Assembly (NCBI GenBank): GCA_020435085.1
Contig: JAGRAB010000141.1
Location: forward strand, 1-9,603
DNA length: 9,603 bases
Reading direction: 5' to 3'
From: Bdellovibrionales bacterium
Lineage (GTDB): Bacteria > Bdellovibrionota > Bdellovibrionia > Bdellovibrionales > UBA1609
Shown here piece by piece: positions 1 to 6,835 of the stretch. The stretch's first letter is position 1. Every line of letters begins with the position of its first letter. Under the pieces are notes generated by a model. That model had not been told where the DNA came from. It ran no database searches and saw only the letters and a list, made by a program, of their open reading frames with translations. The position numbers and the translations under genes were made by a program.

Positions 1-5
1 AGAGA

Positions 6-1676
6 ATGTCGTCAGTGAGTGGTTCAGATAATAGCAATCGTTCAGATGATCTTGTTCGTAGAAAACGAGAGGAATATATTCAAAAAGAAAGCGAACTCAA
101 TAAAAAACATAGTCAAGAAGTTCGAAGATTAAATCAACAGCATTATGAAGAGCTTCAACAAGTTAAAGAAGATCATGAAAAACAAATGGATAACTTAAGA
201 AGTGAAGCTCAATCGAATCAATCGAAGAGAGATCATAAGTACCAACAGCAAATGGAACAACTCCGTAATATGCATAGAAAGCAAATCGAAGAACTTTCTC
301 AAGGAAATCAATTTAAAGTAGAAAGCTTAAGAACTTCAAAAAACCAAGAGATCAAACAACTTAATGATAAGCATAGTCGTCAGGTTGCACATATTGAAGA
401 TCAAAATGATAAAAATTTTAAAAATCAAAAAATGCAATTTGAAAAAACATTAGACGCCAATAGAGAGGCTCAAAAGCAAGCTATTGTTGGTCAAAGAGAT
501 CGTTTGCTAGAACGTCATGATGAAGAGCGAGGTGCTTTGAATGATTCACATAAGAAAAGTATGGAATCATTACAGCAGGCTTATCAGGATTACCGAGAAA
601 ATACGACAGCAAGATTAAAAGATCAAGAAGTCAGACATTTTGCTGATCGGCAGAGATCTTCTGAAAACATGATTGCACAAATTCGAAGAGAGCGAGAAGC
701 TCACGGTGACTCAATGGAATTGATGAAAGAGGGTTTTAGTGAAAGTCTTGCAACACAAAGAGATCGTTTTCATCGGGCAGAAAAACAGCGTGAAGAAGCT
801 GAAAATTTAAACAGAGACCAGTTAAAAAGCAATGTTTATGAGCGGGTTAATTCGCAAGTGCGTCGTTTAGAAAATGATGTAAAGTCTTTAGAGCAAAAAA
901 ATACATTAGATGCTGTAAAAACAAAGAAACAGTCAGACCTTCAAATAAGAAATTTAACAAGAGATTATCAGGCGAAGCTTGAAAACATGCAAAATCAAAA
1001 GAGTGAAGCTGTTAGAGCTGCAAATCAATCAAATCGTGAAGATATGATGAAGATTCACGACGAGAGCAGTAAAAATATGCAGCAACAAAGTCGGTTCTAT
1101 TTAGACAGAATGCAAATGGAAAATGCGAGAAATAGAGATGCTATTAATGATATTGAAACAACTTTTCAATCTCGCATAGAGCAAACAAATGCCAATGCGG
1201 ATGATAGAATAAATAGAATAATGATGACTGAGGGAGATAAAAGTGAAAGGTTGCAGAAAAAATTTGATGAAGCTAAAGAAGCTTTGAGAAATCAACATCA
1301 TACAGATTTACTCGAGCTAAGAGAAAATTACGTTCGAGATAAAAATCAGGCAGTCAATAATTTGAAGCAGCAAATGCAACAACAAGAAGTAGAACATTCA
1401 CAGAAACTAAATATTCTAAAAAATCAATACGATAAAAATTTAGCAGAATTGAATGATCGAGTGACAAAAGAAAAACGATCTGATGACACTTTTTTTAAGA
1501 AAACAGTAAAAGATTTAAAAAATTCTTATCAGCAGCAACTAGACAGTCAAAGCGTAAGGTATCGAGACCAATTGGCAGAGATGAAGACATCTCATGACAG
1601 AGAGATTGCAACTCTTAATAAGCGGCACGAAGAACAATTGGATCAAGTATTGAACACAGTAAGAAAGCAGTCATAA
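6..1676 (+). CDS. Large coiled-coil protein of unknown function (5' end possibly cut)
   Basis: The 556-residue product is highly charged, dominated by Glu, Lys, Gln, Arg, Asn and Asp, with almost no proline or aromatic residues. From about residue 18 to the C-terminus it shows heptad-like spacing of Leu, Ile and Met, typical of one long parallel or antiparallel coiled coil. The first 15 or so residues are Ser/Asn/Asp-rich and look like a disordered tail. No signal peptide, membrane segment, nucleotide-binding P-loop or other enzymatic motif is visible, so a cytoplasmic structural or scaffold role is likely but unproven. The ATG at 6 is the first one in the window. Only five bases lie upstream, and the frame is open to the edge, so the true start may lie outside. 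The stop at 1674-1676 is five bases before pyruvate kinase, suggesting co-transcription. Automated labels such as 'chromosome segregation ATPase' would rest only on coiled-coil similarity. I recognise no specific family. Confidence 0.85.
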   Translation: MSSVSGSDNSNRSDDLVRRKREEYIQKESELNKKHSQEVRRLNQQHYEELQQVKEDHEKQMDNLRSEAQSNQSKRDHKYQQQMEQLRNMHRKQIEELSQGNQFKVESLRTSKNQEIKQLNDKHSRQVAHIEDQNDKNFKNQKMQFEKTLDANREAQKQAIVGQRDRLLERHDEERGALNDSHKKSMESLQQAYQDYRENTTARLKDQEVRHFADRQRSSENMIAQIRREREAHGDSMELMKEGFSESLATQRDRFHRAEKQREEAENLNRDQLKSNVYERVNSQVRRLENDVKSLEQKNTLDAVKTKKQSDLQIRNLTRDYQAKLENMQNQKSEAVRAANQSNREDMMKIHDESSKNMQQQSRFYLDRMQMENARNRDAINDIETTFQSRIEQTNANADDRINRIMMTEGDKSERLQKKFDEAKEALRNQHHTDLLELRENYVRDKNQAVNNLKQQMQQQEVEHSQKLNILKNQYDKNLAELNDRVTKEKRSDDTFFKKTVKDLKNSYQQQLDSQSVRYRDQLAEMKTSHDREIATLNKRHEEQLDQVLNTVRKQS

Positions 1677-1681
1677 CTTTT

Positions 1682-3157
1682 ATGCTCGCAGATAGAAGAA
1701 TAAAAATTGTTGCAACAATAGGCCCTTCAACGTCTTCTCATGAAAATTTAGAAAGAGCTGTTCGTGCGGGAATGAATGTGGCACGACTGAACTTTTCGCA
1801 TGGGAAACATTCTGATCATTTACCTGTTATTGAATCTCTTCAAAAAATTTCTTCTGAATTGCAAGCACCAGTGGCTATTTTACAAGACCTTCAGGGGCCT
1901 AAAATTCGAGTGGGAAAACTTAAAGGTGGGAAAGTTGAATTAAAAGAAGGAGATGCTGTTTTTATTTCACCGGATTATGATTTAGGAGAAGGAAATAAAA
2001 TCACAACGGATTTTAAGGAGTTACCGCAAGTTGTTCATGAAGGTGCTAAAATCTTATTGGATGATGGGTTGTTAGAGTTAAAAGTACTAAAAATTCGAGG
2101 GAACGAAGTTGAGTGTCAGGTAATTTATGGAGGTATTTTAAAGGATAGAAAAGGTATCAATCTGCCTGGGCTTCCTTTGCCAGTTGAGTGTATGACGGAA
2201 AAAGACTTAGATGATTTAGAGTTTGGTCTTTCTCAAAATGTGGATTATGTGGCGTTAAGTTTTGTGAGAAAAGGCTCTGATATTAAGAAATTGAGATCAC
2301 TTATTGAAGAAAAAAATCCAGGAATTAAAATAGTTGCAAAAATTGAAATGTTGGAAGCACTTGATAATTTGGAAGAAATTATTTCATTAAGTGATGCTGT
2401 TATGGTGGCACGCGGAGATTTAGCTGTTGAGGTAGGACAGGCACAATTACCTCGAGTACAAAAGAGAATTATTGCGTTGGCAAATGAGCTGAAAAAACCT
2501 GTCATTACCGCAACTCAAATGTTAGATAGTATGGTAGAAAACCCTCGTCCCACTCGAGCAGAAATTACGGATGTTGCCAATGCTGTTCTTGATGGCTCTG
2601 ATGCTTTAATGCTTTCAGCTGAAACAGCGAGTGGAAAATATCCATTTAAATGTATTTCGACAATGCATGAAATTTCTATGGAAGTAGAAAAAGAAGGCCG
2701 ATACTTTTACGATATTGATATTTCAGATCAAGAAGGGGCTGTCCCTGAAACTGTTGCTGCATCAGCGTGCTTATCGGCAAAGCGATTGAATGCAAGTGCA
2801 ATTATTTGCCTAACGTCTTCAGGAAGAACAGCCACTTTGATTTCATCCTTTCGGCCAAAATCAAGAATTATTGCAGCAACGAACAAATTAGAAACCCTTA
2901 ACCGTTTAGAACTTGTCTGGGGGATTCAAACGTTTCTTATTCAATCATACAAGACAACGGATGAAGCTATGGATCAAGTGAGGGCATTGTTATTGGAATA
3001 TGGCCTTGCTGAAAAGGGGGATCATGTGATTTTGACATTAGGAATGCCTGTATTGGCAGGGGCAAAAACAAATACAGTCCGTATTTATCAATTAACTGAT
3101 TCTATCGGTGCTTTAAAGCAAAGGTTAAAGGTAATTCCACTAAGATGTCAGTCTTAG
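1682..3157 (+). CDS. pyk: Pyruvate kinase
   Basis: Pyruvate kinase transfers phosphate from phosphoenolpyruvate to ADP, giving pyruvate and ATP in the cytoplasm, the last step of glycolysis. The 491-residue length is near the bacterial norm (about 470-480) with a slightly longer tail. Visible landmarks: the N-terminal KIVATIGPS (8-16); RLNFSHG (35-41) with the ATP/K+-site Arg, Asn, Ser and His; QDLQGPKIRVG (68-78) opening the B domain; the catalytic Lys220 and metal-binding Glu222 in AKIEM; ARGDL with Asp246; the active-site Thr278 in TATQM; and the NPRPTRAE stretch (287-294). The C-terminal domain has TSSGRTA (378-384), the phosphate-binding loop used for sugar-phosphate or AMP effectors, so allosteric control is plausible. 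The residue after the signature Glu222 is Met, where the classic motif usually has N, K, R, S or T; this is a minor variation. It starts five bases after the coiled-coil gene with only a weak purine-rich stretch upstream, consistent with translational coupling. Confidence 0.97.
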   Translation: MLADRRIKIVATIGPSTSSHENLERAVRAGMNVARLNFSHGKHSDHLPVIESLQKISSELQAPVAILQDLQGPKIRVGKLKGGKVELKEGDAVFISPDYDLGEGNKITTDFKELPQVVHEGAKILLDDGLLELKVLKIRGNEVECQVIYGGILKDRKGINLPGLPLPVECMTEKDLDDLEFGLSQNVDYVALSFVRKGSDIKKLRSLIEEKNPGIKIVAKIEMLEALDNLEEIISLSDAVMVARGDLAVEVGQAQLPRVQKRIIALANELKKPVITATQMLDSMVENPRPTRAEITDVANAVLDGSDALMLSAETASGKYPFKCISTMHEISMEVEKEGRYFYDIDISDQEGAVPETVAASACLSAKRLNASAIICLTSSGRTATLISSFRPKSRIIAATNKLETLNRLELVWGIQTFLIQSYKTTDEAMDQVRALLLEYGLAEKGDHVILTLGMPVLAGAKTNTVRIYQLTDSIGALKQRLKVIPLRCQS

Positions 3158-3159
3158 TG
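3138..3159. terminator. Hairpin across the pyruvate kinase stop codon, possible weak convergent terminator
   Basis: CACTAAGA (3138-3145) and TCTTAGTG (3152-3159) are perfect 8-base complements around a six-base loop, and a further T·G pair can close inside it. The structure overlaps the pyk stop codon and lies between two convergent genes (pyk ending at 3157, the oxidase ending at 3187). Neither strand has a good run of T after the stem, so a classical intrinsic terminator is not met. It may only block RNA decay or may be chance. Confidence 0.3.
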
Positions 3160-3186
3160 ATATAAAATAGTTAATCGGAATTTGTA

Positions 3187-4173
3187 TTATTGAATTTCAT
3201 AAAGAGATATCATTCCCGCAGAAATGTGATCAGTGACGTGACAGTGATAAAGCCATTGGCCAGAATTCTCAGCTAGCATTTCTACAGAAAGCATCGAAGC
3301 GGGTAATAGTTCAACAACATCCGTGTAAATACCTCGATGAGATACGACTTCTCCATGCCAATGAGGTGTGTGTATATCTACTTCTGTGCCCATACCTATA
3401 AGGTGCCACCGTATCTTTTCCCCTTTTTTCATGACAAGGCCTGGTTGATTACCAAAAATATAGCCATTCATAGAATGCATAAGATGGCCCTCTACCTCTT
3501 CATCATTCATTTCATCAGTTGACTCATTAAAAATAAAAATGAGAGATATGAATTCTTTGTCTACATCCGTAGGAAGTCCATTTTTTCCTGCAAATTCTTT
3601 GGCCGTAATAATTATCCCTCCCAATAGGCCTTTGTAAATGTCATTAACTGAATTGATGTGTGAGTGATAAAGCCAAATTTTAGATCCACCCTCATTGATT
3701 CCAGGAGCACTTTTTTCGGTGGCTTTCCATAGATAGGTCTTAGTTTCACCAGTTTTTACAGCGCATTTTTTCGTAGCATTAAAACCATAACAAGCCCCTT
3801 CATTGTCTTTAGTATAAAAAACACCGTGAGGATGTATGCTATAATCTCCAGCTGCTTTATTCTTAAAAATAACTTTAATTGTGTCGCCTTCAACGGCTCG
3901 TATAATGGGGCCCATTATACCTAACCAGGATGGTTGTGGTTTTTTAGTTGAAAAACTGGCATCAGTGTATTCAATATATCGAACTTTATTGTAAATAGTT
4001 TGTTCACCCCAGGGAGACGGAATATTTTCACCATTCAGCATATTTTTTCCTGTTGGAGCAAAATCCCACATCACATCTTCTGCTGCGATATAGTAGGTTC
4101 GAACTATAGGTTGATAAGCAGAGGCAATTTGACTCATAAGGCTTAAAGAGCAAATAAAAATAAAAGATTTCAT
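3187..4173 (-). CDS. Two-domain ceruloplasmin-like multicopper oxidase, exported
   Basis: This is a copper enzyme of the multicopper oxidase family, expected to oxidise a substrate such as a metal ion or phenol while reducing oxygen to water. Residues 1-19 are a Sec signal peptide ending in ASA, so the mature enzyme is periplasmic or secreted. At 328 residues it has two cupredoxin domains, not the usual three. Domain 1 (about 25-190) has HPHG (His114, His116) and WLYHSH (His170, His172). Domain 2 (about 205-328) has HTPHWHG (His268, His271, His273) and HCHVTDHISAGM (His310, Cys311, His312, His316, Met321). Domain 1 has Ser where a blue-copper Cys would be, so the only type 1 site is in domain 2, the arrangement of 'type B' two-domain laccases, which form trimers with trinuclear sites between subunits. 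Segments such as WLGIMGPIIRA, KDNEGA and MNGYIFGNQPGL recall animal ceruloplasmin and hephaestin. A clear AGGAG at 4181-4185, seven bases before ATG, supports the start. Whether the substrate is iron, manganese, copper or phenolic cannot be read from the sequence. Confidence 0.93.
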   Translation of the reverse strand: MKSFIFICSLSLMSQIASAYQPIVRTYYIAAEDVMWDFAPTGKNMLNGENIPSPWGEQTIYNKVRYIEYTDASFSTKKPQPSWLGIMGPIIRAVEGDTIKVIFKNKAAGDYSIHPHGVFYTKDNEGACYGFNATKKCAVKTGETKTYLWKATEKSAPGINEGGSKIWLYHSHINSVNDIYKGLLGGIIITAKEFAGKNGLPTDVDKEFISLIFIFNESTDEMNDEEVEGHLMHSMNGYIFGNQPGLVMKKGEKIRWHLIGMGTEVDIHTPHWHGEVVSHRGIYTDVVELLPASMLSVEMLAENSGQWLYHCHVTDHISAGMISLYEIQ

Positions 4174-4312
4174 AAGTAATCTCCTGTATATAAATCACGT
4201 ATCAATGTGGACTGTACTATGCAATCTATTTAAGATTTTTTCTAAAGATGAAAACGTAATGATCATCAACAAGAACTATTAATAACTATGGAAAGAATAA
4301 ATCGGACTTGAG

Positions 4313-5305
4313 CTAAGCGCGCCCTGGAATTTTCTTAAGAGTATAGACAATTTCCCAATAGGGAAGAATTGTTTCTAACTCTTCCAATTTGAATTTTGTT
4401 GTCACAATGCCGCCTTCGCCAGACTGTTTGTCTTGGATCAATTTTTTTTCAATAAGGGGGTCAGGCATATTAATATCAATAACCTTGCCAAGATCTTTCA
4501 TTGAATTGTTCTGCATTTCAGTCAAGTTGACCGTAACTTCACCCTTGCCATCAGGTGTTTGTTTTTTTCCATAAAAAACAAGTGCTCTTAAAACATCTAA
4601 TTCTTTTTCTTCAAGAGTCACGCGCTTGGACTCTTCTGTGAAAAGGTACTTATTGTACCAATCTGTAAAATCTGTCAGAAGTTTATGGTTAAGAATAGAG
4701 ATTTTCTTTTTTCCTTCACCAAGATCTTCAACTTTCATAAATCCCAGGGACTGGTAAACTTCCATAATTTTATCAAGTTTGTTCGTGGGTGCCTGAAAAA
4801 CTTGAATACAGTAATTTCTCAGTAGAGGATAGGGGATTACGAGACTGGTCTCTCCCTCTTTTTCACCAGCCTTGAAGCCAACAAGTGAGATAATAGCTGT
4901 AAGACGAGTGATCATATGGGGGGGGAACATATTGGTTGAATCTGTTTGAGTGGATTCTAAATTTTTAATCCGCTGGTTGGCATTTCTTAAGTGAGAGTTG
5001 ACAGTTTTTACCATGGCTTTTAGCCATTCAGGGAAAGTCTTAAACTGGGCATAAAGAGCTTTAAAGGGGAGTTCAATGACCTCAGAGTCAACAGCGGCTT
5101 TTGCTCCCGCACTTCGAGGTTTATTATCAAAAAAAGCCATCTCTCCAAGCATTTCTCCAGGAACAAGCTCAGCAAGAACAATTTCACTTTCGCCTTTGGC
5201 TTTTGTAATTGCGATCCGGCCTTTTTTGATAACAAACATCGCGTCGGAAGGATCACCTTCGCGAAAAAGAATATCACCTTTTCTTAGTTGTTTTACGCCA
5301 CCCAA
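4313..5305 (-). CDS. Cyclic-nucleotide-binding-domain protein with possible winged-helix C-terminal half
   Basis: The first ~100 residues form a cNMP-binding beta-barrel like that of CRP and protein kinase A: KGDILFREGDPSDAMFVIKKG (about 10-29), then the phosphate-binding cassette GEMAFFDNKPRSA (54-66) with Glu55 for the ribose, Arg64 for the phosphate and Ser65. The key residues are intact, so real nucleotide binding is plausible. An amphipathic stretch (about 92-118) could act as the dimerising helix. The remainder, about 210 residues, is unlike CRP. It contains two segments (about 155-205 and 255-310) whose helix-helix-strand pattern could be winged helices, but no family is certain. It could be a transcription regulator or a non-DNA-binding effector. 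No ATG or GTG exists between the upstream in-frame stop (5339-5341) and the domain, so TTG at 5303-5305 is the only sensible start. It lies 139 bases upstream of the oxidase gene in the same direction. I see no clear terminator between them. Confidence 0.88.
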   Translation of the reverse strand: MGGVKQLRKGDILFREGDPSDAMFVIKKGRIAITKAKGESEIVLAELVPGEMLGEMAFFDNKPRSAGAKAAVDSEVIELPFKALYAQFKTFPEWLKAMVKTVNSHLRNANQRIKNLESTQTDSTNMFPPHMITRLTAIISLVGFKAGEKEGETSLVIPYPLLRNYCIQVFQAPTNKLDKIMEVYQSLGFMKVEDLGEGKKKISILNHKLLTDFTDWYNKYLFTEESKRVTLEEKELDVLRALVFYGKKQTPDGKGEVTVNLTEMQNNSMKDLGKVIDINMPDPLIEKKLIQDKQSGEGGIVTTKFKLEELETILPYWEIVYTLKKIPGRA

Positions 5306-5314
5306 AAAAGCTGC

Positions 5315-5320
5315 ACCTTC
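5315..5320 (-). promoter_or_regulatory. Ribosome binding site deciding the TTG start of the cNMP-binding gene
   Basis: The minus strand reads GAAGGT here, nine bases before TTG at 5305. No ATG or GTG lies between it and the preceding in-frame stop at 5339-5341, so this site supports TTG initiation. Confidence 0.5.
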
Positions 5321-5418
5321 AAAAGAACTGAATTTACCTTATAATTATTATGAAAGAGATTTAATGCAATGACTACGGGACAAAGGTCGTAATAAAGACA
5401 TGTAAGTAATGATTCAAT

Positions 5419-6117
5419 TTAATTCTCTTGCACGGTAACAAAAGTATTTCTTAAGCCTGCTTTTTGCACATCAAAATAAAATTTCTCTGCACATTTTAAG
5501 CTCAAGTTGATGCAGCCATGGGAGCGTCTTCGTCCAGTGGGTTTAGTATTAAAAAGACCATGAATGGCGACATTACCTATTATCCAAACAGTATAAGGCA
5601 TTTGTGCCCCTTTGTAAGATCGCGTTTCACCGACAATATGTAACTTTTCGAGGCCAAAAGGGTTGACTCGATAAACTGTTGGCGTTCGACCATATTCTTT
5701 ATCCATCCCTAAGAAACTATTTCGCCCTGGAGAAGCGAGACAACTATAGGCATGTTGATTATTAATTGCGACATCCAAATAGAATAAACCATCTTGTTTT
5801 TTTAAAAGTGTTGCCTCAAGGACATTTCCTTTGCCCCCTATTTTTTCAATACAATTTTCTGGATTTTGGGCACAGAGATTTTCAAAGTATTCTGCTAATT
5901 GTTGCTCTCGACGTTGAGGGTCGGTCACTCCCATACTAGCTTCAAGTTCTTCAGGCCAAGGATAGATATCATCGGGTTCATGTTCCATAATAGGTATTTT
6001 GAATGCGTTTGGAATGGTTTTTGGGGCCGAATCTGGCTTTCGACTTTCAGTGGGTTTTCCAATACAGCTTGTAATGATAAAGACAAGAACTAAAAAAATA
6101 GATCTGATTATAAGCAC
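5419..6117 (-). CDS. L,D-transpeptidase (YkuD family) lipoprotein
   Basis: YkuD-family enzymes use a catalytic Cys to make 3-3 peptidoglycan cross-links or to attach proteins to peptidoglycan stems in the periplasm. The C-terminal half holds the catalytic signature: IHGLFN with His186, then RRRSHGCINLS with His200 and the nucleophile Cys202 (numbering from the GTG start). Upstream are RTPTVYRV and a long strand-rich region typical of the fold. The N-terminus is a short hydrophobic stretch ending in ITSC, which fits the lipobox [LVI][ASTVI][GAS]C, so Cys18 would be lipidated and the protein membrane-anchored. Residues ~19-90 form a Pro/Glu-rich linker without a recognised domain. I prefer GTG at 6115-6117 (232 residues), because GGGAG sits five bases upstream of it. 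An in-frame TTG at 6127-6129 would add four residues but has no ribosome site. The gene lies 113 bases upstream of the cNMP-binding gene on the same strand, so co-transcription is possible. Confidence 0.92.
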   Translation of the reverse strand: MLIIRSIFLVLVFIITSCIGKPTESRKPDSAPKTIPNAFKIPIMEHEPDDIYPWPEELEASMGVTDPQRREQQLAEYFENLCAQNPENCIEKIGGKGNVLEATLLKKQDGLFYLDVAINNQHAYSCLASPGRNSFLGMDKEYGRTPTVYRVNPFGLEKLHIVGETRSYKGAQMPYTVWIIGNVAIHGLFNTKPTGRRRSHGCINLSLKCAEKFYFDVQKAGLRNTFVTVQEN

Positions 6118-6122
6118 TCGCG

Positions 6123-6127
6123 CTCCC
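6123..6127 (-). promoter_or_regulatory. Ribosome binding site deciding the GTG start of the L,D-transpeptidase
   Basis: The minus strand reads GGGAG here, five bases before GTG at 6117. The alternative in-frame TTG at 6129 has only pyrimidine-rich sequence upstream of it, so the GTG start is favoured. Confidence 0.55.
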
Positions 6128-6184
6128 AATAAAAAGGTTGGTATTTTTAGGTTGTCATAATTAAAAGGATTTAAGAAGTCCAGA

Positions 6185-6224
6185 CTGGTTCTTGAAACAG
6201 AATTTTGAGAATTCTTAAAAACAG
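6185..6224. repeat. Two adjacent palindromes with an embedded direct repeat, possible operator pair
   Basis: CTGGTTC-TT-GAAACAG (6185-6200) is an inverted repeat with one mismatch per arm. TTTTGAGAATTCTTAAAA (6203-6220) is an 18-base palindrome centred on GAATTC with a single G-T imperfection. In addition TTCTTGAAACAG (6189-6200) recurs as TTCTTAAAAACAG (6212-6224), 23 bases downstream, close to two helical turns. This layout in a divergent promoter region is what a dimeric repressor site would look like, but AT-rich DNA gives such matches by chance and I recognise no specific regulator. Confidence 0.35.
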
Positions 6225-6422
6225 TTTTTTTTAATCTACGAACCTTATATAAACATAATGCCTTGTGCCATTAATCACGATCTACGAGATACTAGATATC
6301 TCTAAATTCAACCAAATAGCATGTAAACTATTCCAATCAAAGGTATTAGCTTGCGAGCCCGTTCTTGCTCTTCTAGTTATTTCTACTAACCTCAATTCCC
6401 ATGCGGAAAGGACATTCAGTTC

Positions 6423-6815
6423 ATGAAAAATTTTATCCTTAGTGTTTTATTAGTTTCTGGATTTACCGCGGCAGCGAGCCTAGGCATAACCCCAATAGAG
6501 AACCCTTCTTTGATTTGTAGTCAAGAGGGTGGAACAGTAGTACTAAATACGCAGGATGAGCGTTTGTGGCAAGGTGAAGAAGCTACCGATACAGAGGGCT
6601 CAGAGCTGCCAGTTAAATCATTTGTTCGAATGCGTTGTCCGAACTGCTTTAATGTTGTCGCAACAGTCAGTCTCTTGGGTATGTCCTCTGATTTTACATA
6701 TACATTCAGAGGCATTCCAGGCGATATCACAAATGCCACAGTATCCGTGACAGGTTTTAATGAGTTCGGTGAGCAGGTGGAAATTGCAAATATGTCTTGT
6801 CATCGAGCTGACTAA
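6423..6815 (+). CDS. Small exported four-cysteine protein of unknown function
   Basis: This encodes 130 residues starting with a convincing Sec signal peptide: KN, a hydrophobic core ILSVLLVSGF, then TAAAS, with cleavage near residue 18 or 19. The mature ~110-residue part is mildly acidic and strand-rich, with four cysteines: Cys32, a CPNC pair (Cys72, Cys75) and Cys126 close to the C-terminus. Four cysteines in an exported protein suggest two disulfides. The CPNC spacing alone would also allow metal binding, but there is no thioredoxin fold around it. The stretch SDFTYTFRGIPGDITNATVSVTG (about 89-111) resembles a beta-sandwich strand pattern. The start is supported by AAAGGA at 6407-6412, ten bases upstream. 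I do not recognise the family. It converges on the CoA-transferase operon with a 20-base gap, where only a five-base AT hairpin (6815-6827) is visible. Confidence 0.8.
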   Translation: MKNFILSVLLVSGFTAAASLGITPIENPSLICSQEGGTVVLNTQDERLWQGEEATDTEGSELPVKSFVRMRCPNCFNVVATVSLLGMSSDFTYTFRGIPGDITNATVSVTGFNEFGEQVEIANMSCHRAD

Positions 6816-6835
6816 GTTTTTTAAACTCCTAGATT

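Larger units (their letters stand above)
6118..6422. other. 305-base divergent intergenic region
   Basis: This region separates the minus-strand transpeptidase from the plus-strand small secreted protein and should hold both promoters. It is AT-rich. I see the repeats at 6185-6224 (annotated separately), an eight-T run at 6225-6232, and a perfect six-base inverted repeat GAGATA/TATCTC at 6286-6302 with a five-base loop. A plus-strand sigma70-like candidate is TTGAAA (6192-6197) with TAAAAA at 6216-6221, spacing 18, which is weak and about 200 bases from the gene. No other promoter stands out. The only short reading frames are trivial, such as a 15-codon one from 6258 with no ribosome site. 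Confidence 0.5.

Noticed and set aside
4223..4237. AATCT/AGATT hairpin followed by T residues on the plus strand, as a terminator
   Set aside because: It has only five AT-rich base pairs, and no plus-strand gene ends nearby; both flanking genes are on the minus strand.
4174..4312. Promoter for the multicopper oxidase gene
   Set aside because: I looked for -35/-10 pairs on the minus strand; TTGCAT near 4222 has no acceptable -10 at 16-18 bases, so none is called.
6286..6302. GAGATA/TATCTC inverted repeat as an operator
   Set aside because: A six-base stem in a 305-base AT-rich spacer is expected by chance; it is mentioned only in the region description.
6815..6827. AGTTT/AAACT hairpin after the small secreted protein as a terminator
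   Set aside because: It has five AT-rich pairs with a three-base loop and no T-run after it, which is too weak to call.
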